In this document: positions 42,271-52,120 of the stretch, in pieces | How positions within the stretch are numbered: the stretch's first letter is position 1 | Layout of the letters: each line of letters starts with the position of its first letter | Assembly (NCBI GenBank): GCA_036245525.1 | Contig: BTPG01000007.1 | Coordinates: forward strand, 119,421,444 to 119,485,443 | Length of the DNA: 64,000 bases | From: Semisulcospira habei | Lineage: Eukaryota; Mollusca; Gastropoda; Semisulcospiridae | Direction of reading: 5' to 3' | Position numbers and translations under genes: made by a program | Notes under the pieces: generated by a model | The model's input: the letters and a program-made list of their open reading frames with translations, nothing else | What the model was told of the DNA's origin: nothing | Database searches by the model: none

Positions 42271-43337
42271 CGAGGACCTTTGTTTACTGGAGCCAATTCA
42301 CCAAGTTGCCCTGATCACTGAGACTAGTGTCCTTGAAGCTGGTAAACACCTGAAACTGTGGATGTTCATGAGGCAAATCCCTGCAAGGAAGAGTTATTAT
42401 ATATATCCTTGTGAGCCCCTGCTGCTGGCTCATGGGAATGTACACGCCTCTTACAGATGGAGCGTGCTTGATAAATCCAAAGAATGGTTGAAGTCCATGC
42501 AATGTTTGCTCTACTCCTGATTGAATGGTGTGCTGGTGGGAAATCTTTTGCAGTGAATTTGTGTTTGCAAGAGTTATTACAAATATACACCACAATAGCA
42601 AAACCTTTCTGGCTCATGTGCACAAACGATCCACATGTTTTACTTAGACTGACCATTGTGACCTTTCCTACATGTCACTGAAATGTGCAAGTGATCAAAT
42701 GTCTTAAAAGTCTTTGTACCAGATAAATAAACATTTTCTCAAAATCTAAGCATTTTCCACATATATGTCAACCTTTCATGGCCTTTAACCTTCGCAATGG
42801 GTCAACTAATTTAAAGTTTAATTGAATAATTTGCAAAAATGCTGATGAAAACTAAAATTCTACCCCCCAAATTAGGCATTTTTCACACATCTGTTGGCCT
42901 CTTGAGATATTTGCCATTTATCATAGGTCATACAAATTAGCACACATACAGCGCTAGCATCACCTATCTGGTTTGTGAGCATACAAATTAGTATGCATTG
43001 AAAGGTCTTACTGTCAGGCATCTCTGTCCCAAATTTAGGCTTGAAAAGTAGCATTTGAGCAATTTCAATTTTTGTCAAAATATAGCTAATTTTGACCTAT
43101 TTCTGGCCCCCCAATACCCTGACCTTTGAGAACGATCATTGAATTTGTTATCTTTAGAAAGGTCTTGGCATAAAGTAGCCTTGCACCAAGTTTGAAGACT
43201 ATGGCTTGAGTAGTCTCCGAGAAAATGCCAACGTTAAAGTTTACCACAGACGGTGGACTGACGACCACTTGCCCAGAACACAAACTCACTTTTGCTTTGT
43301 ATGAGCCCAAAAAAGAAAAGATGACCACTACACCTAC
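42271..43337 (-). other. POR intron, no further gene
   Basis: A weak family E relative lies at about 42405-42470 (GTGAGCCCCTGCTGCTGGCTCATG then CGCCTCTTACAGATGG). Otherwise this is AT-rich intron without recognised elements. Confidence 0.4.
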
Positions 43338-43566
43338 CCACAAATGTAGATGTGGCCGTTGTTTTCCAGGACGTTCCATGTCTCATCCATGTTCTGTTTC
43401 AGCAGGTGCTGAACATAGATCTTCTGTGGCTGGTCACGCGAGAATGCTGTGTAAAGCTTGGTCAGCGATCCATTGTTCTTGAACTGTTCCAGCTCGTCCT
43501 CGTAGATGAAGTCTTCAGCCTTGTGGCGACACCCAAAGTACATGATGGTGTCTCCCATGGGCTTAC
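43338..43566 (-). CDS. POR: NADPH-cytochrome P450 reductase, penultimate exon
   Basis: It encodes about 76 residues of the NADPH domain: GKPMGDTIMYFGCRH (family YYGCR ribose/phosphate-binding strand), AFSRDQPQKIYVQHLL (AFSRxQ...KxYVQH, contacting the 2'-phosphate of NADPH) and GHIYICG. The acceptor is TTTTTCCTACAG and the donor GTAGGT. Both splice phases match the neighbours, so CG-G|DARNM joins across the 6.3 kb intron. Confidence 0.92.
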
Positions 43567-43973
43567 CTGTAGGAAAAAGTGGAGCAGTATACAGGAAATG
43601 TCAAGGGTAGTGCTAGAACAGTTTAGCACCACATGATATATTAACACAGGCTTTCTGCTAGGATTTAAAATTGTTCGTCATGGGGATGGACAGCATGACA
43701 AAAAAATCCGTCCCAGGTGCTCTGCAGTCTGTCATGTACTTAAAACACAGCAGTGATGGATTCATTAATTTTATTCTCAAGATTTGTCCGTTCTGAGGAA
43801 GGACGGCCTTCCATTTTTTCCATCCCTTTCAAATTTGTCCGTCAAATATGGAGAATTTTCTGTTAACAGAAAGCCTGTCAAGGTTAATGTTATCTGATTT
43901 GGAGCTGTTTACAGATGCCTACCAAACTTGTGGAAGTTATATTACATGTGAATGAGTTCATAAATTACAGTCT

Positions 43974-44322
43974 TTAACCCATTCAGCCCTGACGTGGTTT
44001 AGCAGGAGATGGATCAACTATGATACTTCAAGGGTAGTGCCAGATCAGCGTGGCACCATCAGGCGCCAAGCTGATTTGGCACTACCCTTAACCCTTTTAG
44101 CCCCACAGATGCACTTCCCAAATTTTAGAAGTGTTACTTAATGACTATGTTCAGTCGCAGGAGGTGGATTGAATTATCATGGTTAATCAATCTCCTGCTG
44201 TAGGGACTCGGGGCTAAATGGGTTAAATTATTATGGTCAATCCATCTACCACAAATGGTAAATATTTATTAGGTGACACCTCCGAAATTGGGGAAATGCA
44301 GTCTTGGGGTTAAATGGGTTAA
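43974..44322 (+). mobile_element. Family B MITE interrupted by a second family B element
   Basis: TTAACCCATTCAGCCCTGAC starts it and GGGTTAAATGGGTTAA ends it. The core (about 44027-44087) has CCAGATCAGC against GCTGATTTGG. Its right arm is broken at TTAA 44088 by the element that follows and resumes at 44227 (ATTATTATGGTCAATCC). Confidence 0.65.
44088..44226 (+). mobile_element. Nested family B MITE lacking the core hairpin
   Basis: TTAACCCTTTTAGCCCC to CGGGGCTAAATGGGTTAA, 139 bp. It has both ends and the GTCGCAGGAGGTGGATTG block, but the 70-bp core palindrome is absent. Its host site TTAA replaces the family's TTGA at this point. Confidence 0.7.
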
Positions 44323-44371
44323 AGCCACTTGCCTACTTTCCCAGAGCTACAATTTTCAACCGATCACCCAC

Positions 44372-44636
44372 CCTCTTTGTGCAAGAAGTCTCGCTCCTGA
44401 ATGAAGCCGCGGAAGGGAGCCAGCCCCGTGCCGGGTCCTATCATGATAACGGGAGTGCTGGGCTTGAACGGCAGACGGAACTGCGATTTGCGCACATAGA
44501 TAGGTATGCTGGGCCGGTGTCCATTGTCCGGCTGCTTCTCTTTCAGCCAAGAGGTGGCCACGCCCTTCGTTGGCCGGCCCGTCTGCGTGGTGTACTCCAC
44601 CAGAACCGCTGTGATGCAGATTGTGTCAGGCTGCAC
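44372..44636 (-). CDS. POR: NADPH-cytochrome P450 reductase, FAD/NADPH domain exon
   Basis: It begins [15 protein letters not shown] (phase 0) and includes the FAD pyrophosphate segment [12 protein letters not shown] (family G..KGVATNWL), RKSQFRLP, and the NADPH loop [20 protein letters not shown]. It ends KEG| at donor GTGGGT. The acceptor is TCTCATGACAG. Length and order follow the animal POR family throughout. Confidence 0.92.
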
Positions 44637-44703
44637 CTGTCATGAGAAAACAATGCCTACCGTTCAACCCCTTCACTGCCACTGGACACACAGTGGAGTC
44701 TGC

Positions 44704-44914
44704 TTAACCCATTTAGCCTCGGGGACCTGCAGCAGGAGATGGTCTGATCATGATAATTCAAGGGTAGTGCCAGATGAGCTTGGCGCCTTCAGGCGCCAAG
44801 CTCATCTGGCACTACCCTTGAATTATCATAATCAATCCATCTCCTACAACTGGTACATAGTCGTTGGACACCTCCAAAAGTTTGGAAATGCAGCCATGGG
44901 GTTAAGAGGGTTAA
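44704..44914 (+). mobile_element. Family B MITE nested in pogo-like left end
   Basis: TTAACCCATTTAGCCTCGG to AGAGGGTTAA, 211 bp. The core 44754-44827 is a perfect hairpin in which ATGAG pairs with CTCAT. The host reads GTCTGCTTAA before and TTAACAGTAATTTATGG after, i.e. the pogo-like end with TTAA duplicated. Confidence 0.8.
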
Positions 44915-46364
44915 CAGTAATTTATGGGGACACAGAAAATTAGTTCGTGTAAAACGTTTTTCATGTTAGCCGATGTAGCCTAAAAGTTGTTCACAGTCTG
45001 AAAGACGAGAGTGTGTGGGAGATGTGTAACTGAGTGTGCCATGCCTTGTGAGGCTAAAAGTGCCAAGTATCATACTTGACCTGCTTACTATCATCTACTT
45101 GACCTGCTTACTATCATCTCAATAGGAAAACAACAGACCACACATGTACAGCTTGTGAATTCAATTAACAATCCATCAAGAAAACAAGAAACCATCTTAT
45201 AAAACAGCTCCGTAATCATGTGCAGTGTTGGAGTTAGCGTGCTTTTTTTTTTAGCTGCGTACTAATGTGTATGGGCAGAGATACTATGAACGCTTCACGT
45301 TGATCAGTGTCATGATCCTTGGAACAGCTGTTTTCACCCTCTGTAGCACTTCTGCATCTTTTGTTTACAAATCAGATCCGTACGTGTTTTATCACTGTCG
45401 CATTCAGGAATGAAAAACACCAAAAATGACTGACTGAATGAATGTACAAGATCGGTAGAATACGGAAACACTCTCAGTTGAGATGGCAGTTTCCCCATCC
45501 CGCTCACTCCCCCTGCACATCACATGGTCAGTCTTTGAAGAAAGAATGGAAAATAAAGCATCTCATCTAGACCGACCGATCATTTTCAAAAACAGGGCTC
45601 TATGTAAAAAACATGCCACCCCCCCCTACCCCCTCTCCTCCCTCCCTCACCCACTACTACCACCCCTCTCCCTCTTGCCAGTCGGTGTGTGTATGGAACC
45701 TGCGGTATGCATGTGTCCATCACCTTCCTCCATCACTTGTGGAGAGGTGTGTACCGAAACACTTGAGTGCGCCTGTTGATCACTAGTGGTTGAAATAATA
45801 GATAGCCTCAGCCATTGGTGATACAGATCGGACCGAGAAGAGAAAGCTAACATGCTGCCATTCAGGCGTATTAGCTATTATACAACGGAGTTCATGGGTA
45901 CTAATGTAAACAAAGCTTCCATGTGCGGTGTTACACAGGGGGCGGCATTGACTCGGTCCTTGGGACGGTTGTTAATGTTGAACAGGTGAAAATATTAAAC
46001 ATTGTTCAAAATACTAAACACTGTCCTATTGGGGAAACAAAATCGGCCTCATGTAAAGTGGGAATTTCATGTTAAGCATTGTGTGTTTACCATGAGATTT
46101 TAATAGAGAACAAGAGGTCTGTCTGCTGGGAATTAAAAAATATCTCGTGCTAACTCTTATCATTCTGATACACCCGTTGCTTGAAATAAATTTGACTGAT
46201 AGTTGAAGGGTCACGGCAGTTTAGTCTATGCTCTTTAGTTCTCAGCTGTGCTGGCTGGCACTCCCTGGAAGAAATTTGTCAGATCGGCTTCCCCAGAGCA
46301 CTGAGATAGCGAGGCAGCCTTCTCCTCCTTACTCCTCCTTGGCTTGACTTCGCGAACGAAGATT

Positions 46365-46466
46365 CTATAGGGCTTGCTCACGTCGCCTGCAGGCATTTTC
46401 GTGGCTGCGGAGGCCAATCCGGGACAGGCAGGTTCGACCGCAGTGGCTGCAGGGGAAGGTCTGGTC
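46365..46466 (-). pseudogene. Detached zinc-finger tail of the LINE ORF
   Basis: In the frame that would follow without the 13-bp duplication, the sequence reads TFPCSHCGRTCLSRIGL then RSHENAC and stops at TAG 46367-46365. The C-x2-C...H-x4-C pattern after a FxCxxC lead is the C-terminal nucleic-acid-binding knuckle usual in this LINE group. Confidence 0.65.
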
Positions 46467-49400
46467 AGGGTTCTGAGTTAGGGTTCTGAGTTACGGCAAC
46501 TCGGTTTTTTCTCCTGAGCCGTTTGTCCTTAAGGTTAGCTCTGCGAGAGTCCTCAAAGGAGACGGCTGCCTTGTAGATGGTGGAGCGCAAGGTGTCACGG
46601 TCCGCAGCAAGCGAAGACCACTGGCGGTGGTCAATTTGGCAGGCACCAAGTGACTTCTTGAGACCGTCTTTGTATCTCTTCTTTGGTGCCCCTCTGTCAC
46701 GGTGTCCAGTAGCAAGCTCGCCGAACAGAGTGATCTTGGGTAGGCGATGATCCTCCATCCTGGAGACGTGCCCCGCCCAGCGAAGCTGTGTCCGCAGCAA
46801 CAAAGCCTCGATGCTCATAGTTTCTGCCTGTTCAAGGACCTCGACGTTGGTGACATAGTCACTCCAGTGAATGCCCAGGATGGTACGCAGGCAGCGCTGG
46901 TGAAAGCGTTCGAGGAGTCGTAGTTGGTTGCGGTAGAGGGCCCAGGACTCGGAACCGTACAGCAGGGTGGTGAGGACGACAGCTCTGTACACACTGATCT
47001 TGGTGCCCGTTTTCAGCTGTTGATTGTGCCACACCCGCTTGAAAAGTCGCCCAAAAGCGCTGTTCGCTTTTGCCAGCCTGCTGTCAAGCTCCTTGTCCAG
47101 CTTGGCATCTGACGTGATGATGCAGCCAAGGTAGGTAAACTGGTGTACTGACTTCAGTTCAGACTCGCCGATGGTGATGTGGGGAGGGCGATGCTCTACC
47201 TTGGGTGCCGGCTGATGAAGTACCTCTGTCTTTTTCAGACTGACCTCGAGTCCAAAGAGCTGGGCAGCATCTGCAAAGCAGGATGTGATGCGCTGCAAGG
47301 CTCTCTCTGTGTGTGCAACAAGGGCAGCGTCATCAGCAAAGAGCAGCTCACGAATCAGTTGGTCTAGGGTTTTGGTGTGGGCCTGCAGTCGTCTGAGGTT
47401 GAACAGGCTGCCATCGAGACGATACCTGATGTACACTGCATCGTCATCGTCGAGGTCTACTGTGGCCTGCTTCAACATCATGCTAAAGAAGATGGTGAAG
47501 AGGGTTGGTGCCAGCACGCAGCCCTGTTTCACGCCGTTGATAATGGGGAATGGTTCTGAGAGGTTACTGTTGAGTCTAACCTGGCCTTGCTGGTCCTCGT
47601 GGAGCTGGACGATCATGCTTAGGAACTTTGGGGGACAGCCAAGTCGCTCCAGGATCTGCCACATGCCTTGCCTGCTCACAGTGTCGAACGCTTTTGTTAG
47701 GTCGACAAACGTTACGTACAGCCCTTTGTTCTGCTCGCGGCACTTCTCTTGAAGCTGTCTCAGCACAAAGACCATGTCGGTGGTACTCCTGTTGGCTCTG
47801 AAGCCACACTGGCCCTCTGGGAGGTGGTCTTCAGCGATGGCAGGTACCAGCCGATTCAGGAGCAGCCTTGCGAGAATTTTCCCGGCAATGGACAGCAGGG
47901 TAATTCCACGATAATTAGAGCAGGCAGATTTCTCTCCTTTGTTCTTGTATAGGGTGATGATGACTGCATCACGGAGATCCTTTGGTAGTGTTCCTTTCTC
48001 CCAGCAGCAGAGAAAGAGGTCATGGAGCTTGTTGTGCAGTGCTGGGCCTCCATGTTTCCAGATCTCTGGCGGGATTCCATCAATGCCTGCTGCTTTGCCA
48101 CTCTTGAGCTGGTGGATGGCTGTGAGGGTCTCTTCGGCGGTGGGCGGTTCGTCCAATTCAACCTTTAGTGGGAGCTGTGGGATTTGGAGGATGACTGTTT
48201 CTTGAACAGTGCGCTCAGCGCCGAAGAGGTCCTGAAAGTATTCTGACCAGCGGTTCAAGATGGAGGTATTATCTGTGAGGAGTGCCTGTCCATCGGCGCT
48301 TCGCAGGGGACTTTGTACCAGGTGCCTAGGGCCATACACTGCTTTCAGTGCTTCATAGAAGCCCCTGTAGTCACCGTTGTCAGCGCAAAGCTGGGTCCTC
48401 TGTGCCAGTCTCGACCACCACTCGTTCTGGAGCTCTCTAAGCTTGAGCTGGAGACTGCTGCAGATGAGTCGAAAGGCAGATTTCTTCACAGGGCAGGAAG
48501 GCTGGGCTAGGTGGGCCTGGTGGGCGGCTCTTTTGTTTGCTAGAAGTTCCTGGATCTCCACGTCGTTTTCGTCAAACCAGTCTTTGTTCCTCTTTCTAAC
48601 AAAGCCCAAGACTTCCACAGAAGATTTTACAATAGCAGTTTTCAGTTGCTCCCAGAGTGTTTCAGGGGAGGAGTCTGCTGGATCAACTGTGTCTTTGAGC
48701 ATGCGCTCTAAATCTGTCTGAAGGGCAGCTTTCTTGTCATCACGCTGAAGGCTGGCGACATCAAGCTTTTTCTTGAGGGGGCCTCTTTTCTTGGGTTTCA
48801 GCTTGAGGTGGAGCCTGAGTTTGCAGCGGACAAGGCGGTGGTCAGTGTGGCACTCTGCACTGGGCATCACTCTGGTGAGGAGGACGTCACTGCGGTCCCT
48901 CTGACGCACAAGGACATAGTCGATAAGGTGCCAGTGCTTGGAGCGAGGATGCATCCAGGTGGTCTTTCGACTGTCCTTTTGCTGGAAAGTAGTGTTGGTG
49001 ATGACAAGTTGCTGTTCTGCACAGAACTCCAACAGCAGGCGGCCATTGTCATTGCAGTTCCCAACGCCATGCTTGCCGAGGACTCCTTTCCAGGCTTCAG
49101 AGTCTTGGCCCACTGTGGCGTTGAAGTCGCCAAGGATGACTTTGTCGTCTGCGGGGGTGCTCTGCAGGAGGCTGCGCAGGTCAGAGTAGAACTTGTCTTT
49201 TTCTGCAGGCTCTGCCAGGAGGGTTGGGGAGTACACACTGAGAAGGGTGACGTATTGCTGGTGTCTCAGTGGGAGGCGCATGGACATGATGCGGTCGGAG
49301 TGACCCATTGGTAGGTTTTCCAACTTAGTCGCAATAGGGGTCTTGACCATGAAGCCCACGCCTGAGAGCCGTCTTTCTGATGCAGGCCTGCCTGACCAGT

Positions 49401-49602
49401 AGAGGGTGTAGCCAGCGCCAAGTTCTTGGAGGTTGCCTTCCTCCGGGAGGCGTACTTCGCTGAGCGCGGCGATGTCGATGTTTAACCTCCGCAATTCATG
49501 GGCAATAAGGGCGGAGCGACGTTCAGGGCGTCCGCTGTCTGCTGTGTCGAGCATGGTTCGGATGTTCCAGCATGCTACGTTGAGTCCGGTCGTGGTCGTC
49601 AT
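46465..49602 (-). CDS. LINE endonuclease-reverse transcriptase, 1045 codons
   Basis: It starts at ATG 49602. An apurinic-type endonuclease spans residues 1-260: CWNIRT (Asn13), ALSEVR (Glu49), LGDFNATVG (158-166), LIDYVLV (Asp228), TDHRLV (253-258). RT spans about 480-800: NYRGITLLS, QCGFRANRSTTDM, TFVDLTKAFDTV, NGVKQGCVLAPTLF and the catalytic FADD at 755-758. A thumb and C-terminal region follow, with LLYGSESWAL and RWAGHVSRM. It resembles the LINEs often annotated as craniofacial development protein 2-like. The domains are intact. A 13-bp tandem duplication (46467-46492) shifts the frame at the end, replacing a Cys-rich finger by NSEP-stop. Confidence 0.9.
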   Translation of the reverse strand: MTTTTGLNVACWNIRTMLDTADSGRPERRSALIAHELRRLNIDIAALSEVRLPEEGNLQELGAGYTLYWSGRPASERRLSGVGFMVKTPIATKLENLPMGHSDRIMSMRLPLRHQQYVTLLSVYSPTLLAEPAEKDKFYSDLRSLLQSTPADDKVILGDFNATVGQDSEAWKGVLGKHGVGNCNDNGRLLLEFCAEQQLVITNTTFQQKDSRKTTWMHPRSKHWHLIDYVLVRQRDRSDVLLTRVMPSAECHTDHRLVRCKLRLHLKLKPKKRGPLKKKLDVASLQRDDKKAALQTDLERMLKDTVDPADSSPETLWEQLKTAIVKSSVEVLGFVRKRNKDWFDENDVEIQELLANKRAAHQAHLAQPSCPVKKSAFRLICSSLQLKLRELQNEWWSRLAQRTQLCADNGDYRGFYEALKAVYGPRHLVQSPLRSADGQALLTDNTSILNRWSEYFQDLFGAERTVQETVILQIPQLPLKVELDEPPTAEETLTAIHQLKSGKAAGIDGIPPEIWKHGGPALHNKLHDLFLCCWEKGTLPKDLRDAVIITLYKNKGEKSACSNYRGITLLSIAGKILARLLLNRLVPAIAEDHLPEGQCGFRANRSTTDMVFVLRQLQEKCREQNKGLYVTFVDLTKAFDTVSRQGMWQILERLGCPPKFLSMIVQLHEDQQGQVRLNSNLSEPFPIINGVKQGCVLAPTLFTIFFSMMLKQATVDLDDDDAVYIRYRLDGSLFNLRRLQAHTKTLDQLIRELLFADDAALVAHTERALQRITSCFADAAQLFGLEVSLKKTEVLHQPAPKVEHRPPHITIGESELKSVHQFTYLGCIITSDAKLDKELDSRLAKANSAFGRLFKRVWHNQQLKTGTKISVYRAVVLTTLLYGSESWALYRNQLRLLERFHQRCLRTILGIHWSDYVTNVEVLEQAETMSIEALLLRTQLRWAGHVSRMEDHRLPKITLFGELATGHRDRGAPKKRYKDGLKKSLGACQIDHRQWSSLAADRDTLRSTIYKAAVSFEDSRRANLKDKRLRRKNRVAVTQNPNSEP

Positions 49603-50445
49603 GAAAGTGGATCCATTGTTTTTTCTTGTTTTCTGACCGCAGGAGAAGATGCCCGTTGACCGCGGCTAGCCAACTGGGGTTACGAGGGGATGAGCTTTGG
49701 TTAGGCCACCTTTTCTAGGCCCCTCTCCGTGTGGAGTAAGCAGTGCTGTCCCTAGAGAAGGCTGCTTGGTCGTTCAGGGTGTGCCGAGTGACGTTGTCAT
49801 CCCCAGGTCAACATCAGGCAACCAATATCCTGAACCGCCTGCATGCAGGTTTGAGACTGCGGCTGCCAGTGACATCTTTCACCTGCCGTTTCGCCCCTTG
49901 CCCATCGCTACAGGACTTGGAAAGGTCGTTGTCATGGTCCGTGGGCGTTTCCTAAAGCCTGCGCGGTGGAGCGTTTTGGTGGAGTGCAGTGTGCGCAGTA
50001 CTGGCCCCACCCTTTAAACCCTTGGTTCGTCTGCCATGGCCTAGCATGCTAGGACGGTGGCATCGAGGTCCTCGGGTCGTAGGTTTTATATCAGACTGTC
50101 CTTGTCCTAGTCTCTGGCTCAAAAACCTTCCCCAGAGACACGGGGGCTTTGATGTCAGGGTTTTCCTCCCTTAGCCTTTCCGCAGCCAAGCGGCCAGTTC
50201 TGCAAGGCAGCAGGGGACTCGTGGAGGGCGGGGTCGTCTATGTCCCGTGCAGATGTGAACATCTGCCCACTGCCCACATCATCCTTACTATCAGCACGCT
50301 AAATACATTACTGATAAGGCACCAGCTGTGCAATCTCACTTCAGCTGGGGATAAGAATAGTGCAACAGCTGTCTTCGTTCACAATACTACTGCGCTTTTC
50401 CCTGACTATTGCTTAGCATCTGCTGCATACATCGGCAAATAGGTT

Positions 50446-51726
50446 GTGAATTAAAGATGTTTTCTTTAAACCGGAATTAATTAACATGCAATTTTGAGCA
50501 ATTACTTGAACATAAGTCTTGTAGAGGAGAAATTGTACTATCTTTAGACACCAAACATGCTGGGGTAATCTGCATGGATGTTTTTCATGCACTGGCTCAA
50601 AGTATCACTAGGAGATGGATAAGACGCAGCCTTCTGTTAGTTTATCATACTTTTTATCACATCACTGTTCAAAAACAAAAGTTGCTGGAAAAATCAGACA
50701 AAGTCACTGCTGTCAACAGATGTCTTAACTGGCATATCCCATGCTAAAATCTTCGAAACCATATACCTGATTCCTGCTAAAGCCGGTTTGGTAGACCAAG
50801 AGAAAACATTAATCCATTCAGACCTCGCCGACATGAAGTATGTGAATGTCACCGATACAGTCAGTTTTTAATAAAATCACAATTTTAGCACAAATTAAAA
50901 GCAATACACAAAGCAGAGGTTTACTGTTCGCTGTTCAGAGATTCAACCGGCTTTTATCCCATTAAAATGGCTTAAAATAAGTGTGTCTACAGGGTCACTA
51001 TGATGCTGTGTCTAAACTTGATAGGCCTTCTACCACAAAGTCTATACAAAGAATTCAGGCCTTCTACCACAAAGTCTACACAAAGAATTCATGGCCTCCA
51101 AATGTCTTGAAAAGGAATGTTCATTCTCCAAGGCTTTAACACGCTATACTTTACATCAGATAAGGGCACACATAGTGATACATCTGTCACTGATTAAACC
51201 AGATTTTTACACACCCGCACTGTCTACAGCGGAAGGAAAGTTCTTCGAACTACACACGTTTTAATCACATAATAACCACAGAATTCGAAGAGGTTTTCAA
51301 AAGAAACTTACATGAGCTTGAAGAGGATATTTTCAAGCATAGGATTACATAATCATACTTTTTAGCCACAGTAATAATATGAGTTGCCACATTCCTTCTG
51401 CCAAATGAAGATAAGTAGCGGCTAATCTCTATGTTTGTTTGTTTGTCTATTTTGACAAAGGGTATTTACCCGAAATATTAATAAATTGTGTTGTACCCAT
51501 CTTTTCTAAGCGTGTTTCTTTCTCCGTTGGGTACTTCTTCACAGTAATAATAAGTTATAAACAGGCTAAACTGATCACCTGCCTGACAGCCTTCAACAAG
51601 GAGCAAAGAGCGCTACGCTTCCAGCCTGCATCTGGCAGAGTCTGGCATCACCCGCGTGCGATAATGCGGGTGATATGGGTCATGGCTGGTTCACAACCCA
51701 ACTGAAGAGAGCAATTTATGGAAAGG
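50446..51726. other. AT-rich segment beside the LINE
   Basis: No coding frame was recognised. A 33-bp tandem repeat (GCCTTCTACCACAAAGTCTA...) lies at 51025-51090. At 51647-51674 CATCACCCGC / GCGGGTGAT forms a short hairpin. Confidence 0.4.
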
Positions 51727-51920
51727 TAAACTGCCGTGGGGTCCTGCCAGAATAGCTTGGCTCCTCAGGCGCCAAGCTATTCTGGCACCACCCTTGAACT
51801 AAAACAATTGATCTATCTCCTGATCTGTAATGTAGCCTTCATAGGACAATAAACAAATGTTACAAAATCAGCCTCAGGATGTAGTGGGTTAACCAGAAAC
51901 TCATGTAAAGCGTGTTTATG

Positions 51921-52120
51921 TTAACCCATTCAGCCCTGAAGCCCTACAGCAGGAGATGGGTCGACCATGATAATTCAAGTGTAGTGCGCCTCTCGGCGCC
52001 AAGCTAATCTGGCACTACCCTTGAATTATCATGGTCAACCCATCTCCTGCAACAGGTGCATAGTCATTAGATGATGCCTCCAAAATTTGGGAAATACGTG
52101 CGCCGGGCAGAATGAGTTAA
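51921..52120 (+). mobile_element. Family B MITE nested in pogo-like right end
   Basis: TTAACCCATTCAGCCCTGAAG to GCAGAATGAGTTAA, 200 bp. Its host context is GTTTATGTTAA | CTGGACTCCACTG, the pogo-like terminus. The left arm of the core lost about 18 bp (GTGTAGTGCGCCTCTCGGCGCC). Confidence 0.8.

Larger units (their letters stand above)
46224..50445 (-). mobile_element. APE-type LINE, near full length
   Basis: GC-rich compared with its surroundings. It has a 5' leader (about 49603-50445), one long ORF and a short 3' region. The 5' limit is set by a composition change near 50445 and is approximate. No target duplication was found. The two truncated LINEs at 17-19 kb are from other families. Confidence 0.6.
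46212..51738. mobile_element. 5.5 kb insert with 12-bp inverted ends and GGGT target duplication
   Basis: CACGGCAGTTTA (46212-46223) and its exact inverse TAAACTGCCGTG (51727-51738) bound the segment; GGGT flanks both sides (46208-46211, 51739-51742). A 4-bp duplication with ends starting CAC would suit a Chapaev-like (CMC) element. No transposase was recognised: the interior is a LINE (about 46224-50445) plus about 1.3 kb of AT-rich sequence. The insert limits are well supported; the class is inference. Confidence 0.5.
46150..51892 (+). mobile_element. Family A MITE nested in pogo-like element, split by a 5.5 kb insert
   Basis: The left end CTAACTCTTATCATTCTG is at 46150 and the right end GGATGTAGTGGGTTAA at 51892. 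Left arm through TTGAAGGGT (46211); right arm from GGGTCCTGCCAGAATAGC (51739), with the hairpin's other half at 51769-51801. Joining the two gives a normal family A core. Confidence 0.7.

Noticed and set aside
46212..46223. CACGGCAGTTTA as a LINE target-site duplication
   Set aside because: The second copy at 51727-51738 is inverted, not direct.
46924..49636. Open frames on the + strand across the LINE
   Set aside because: Antisense shadows of the 1045-codon ORF on the - strand.
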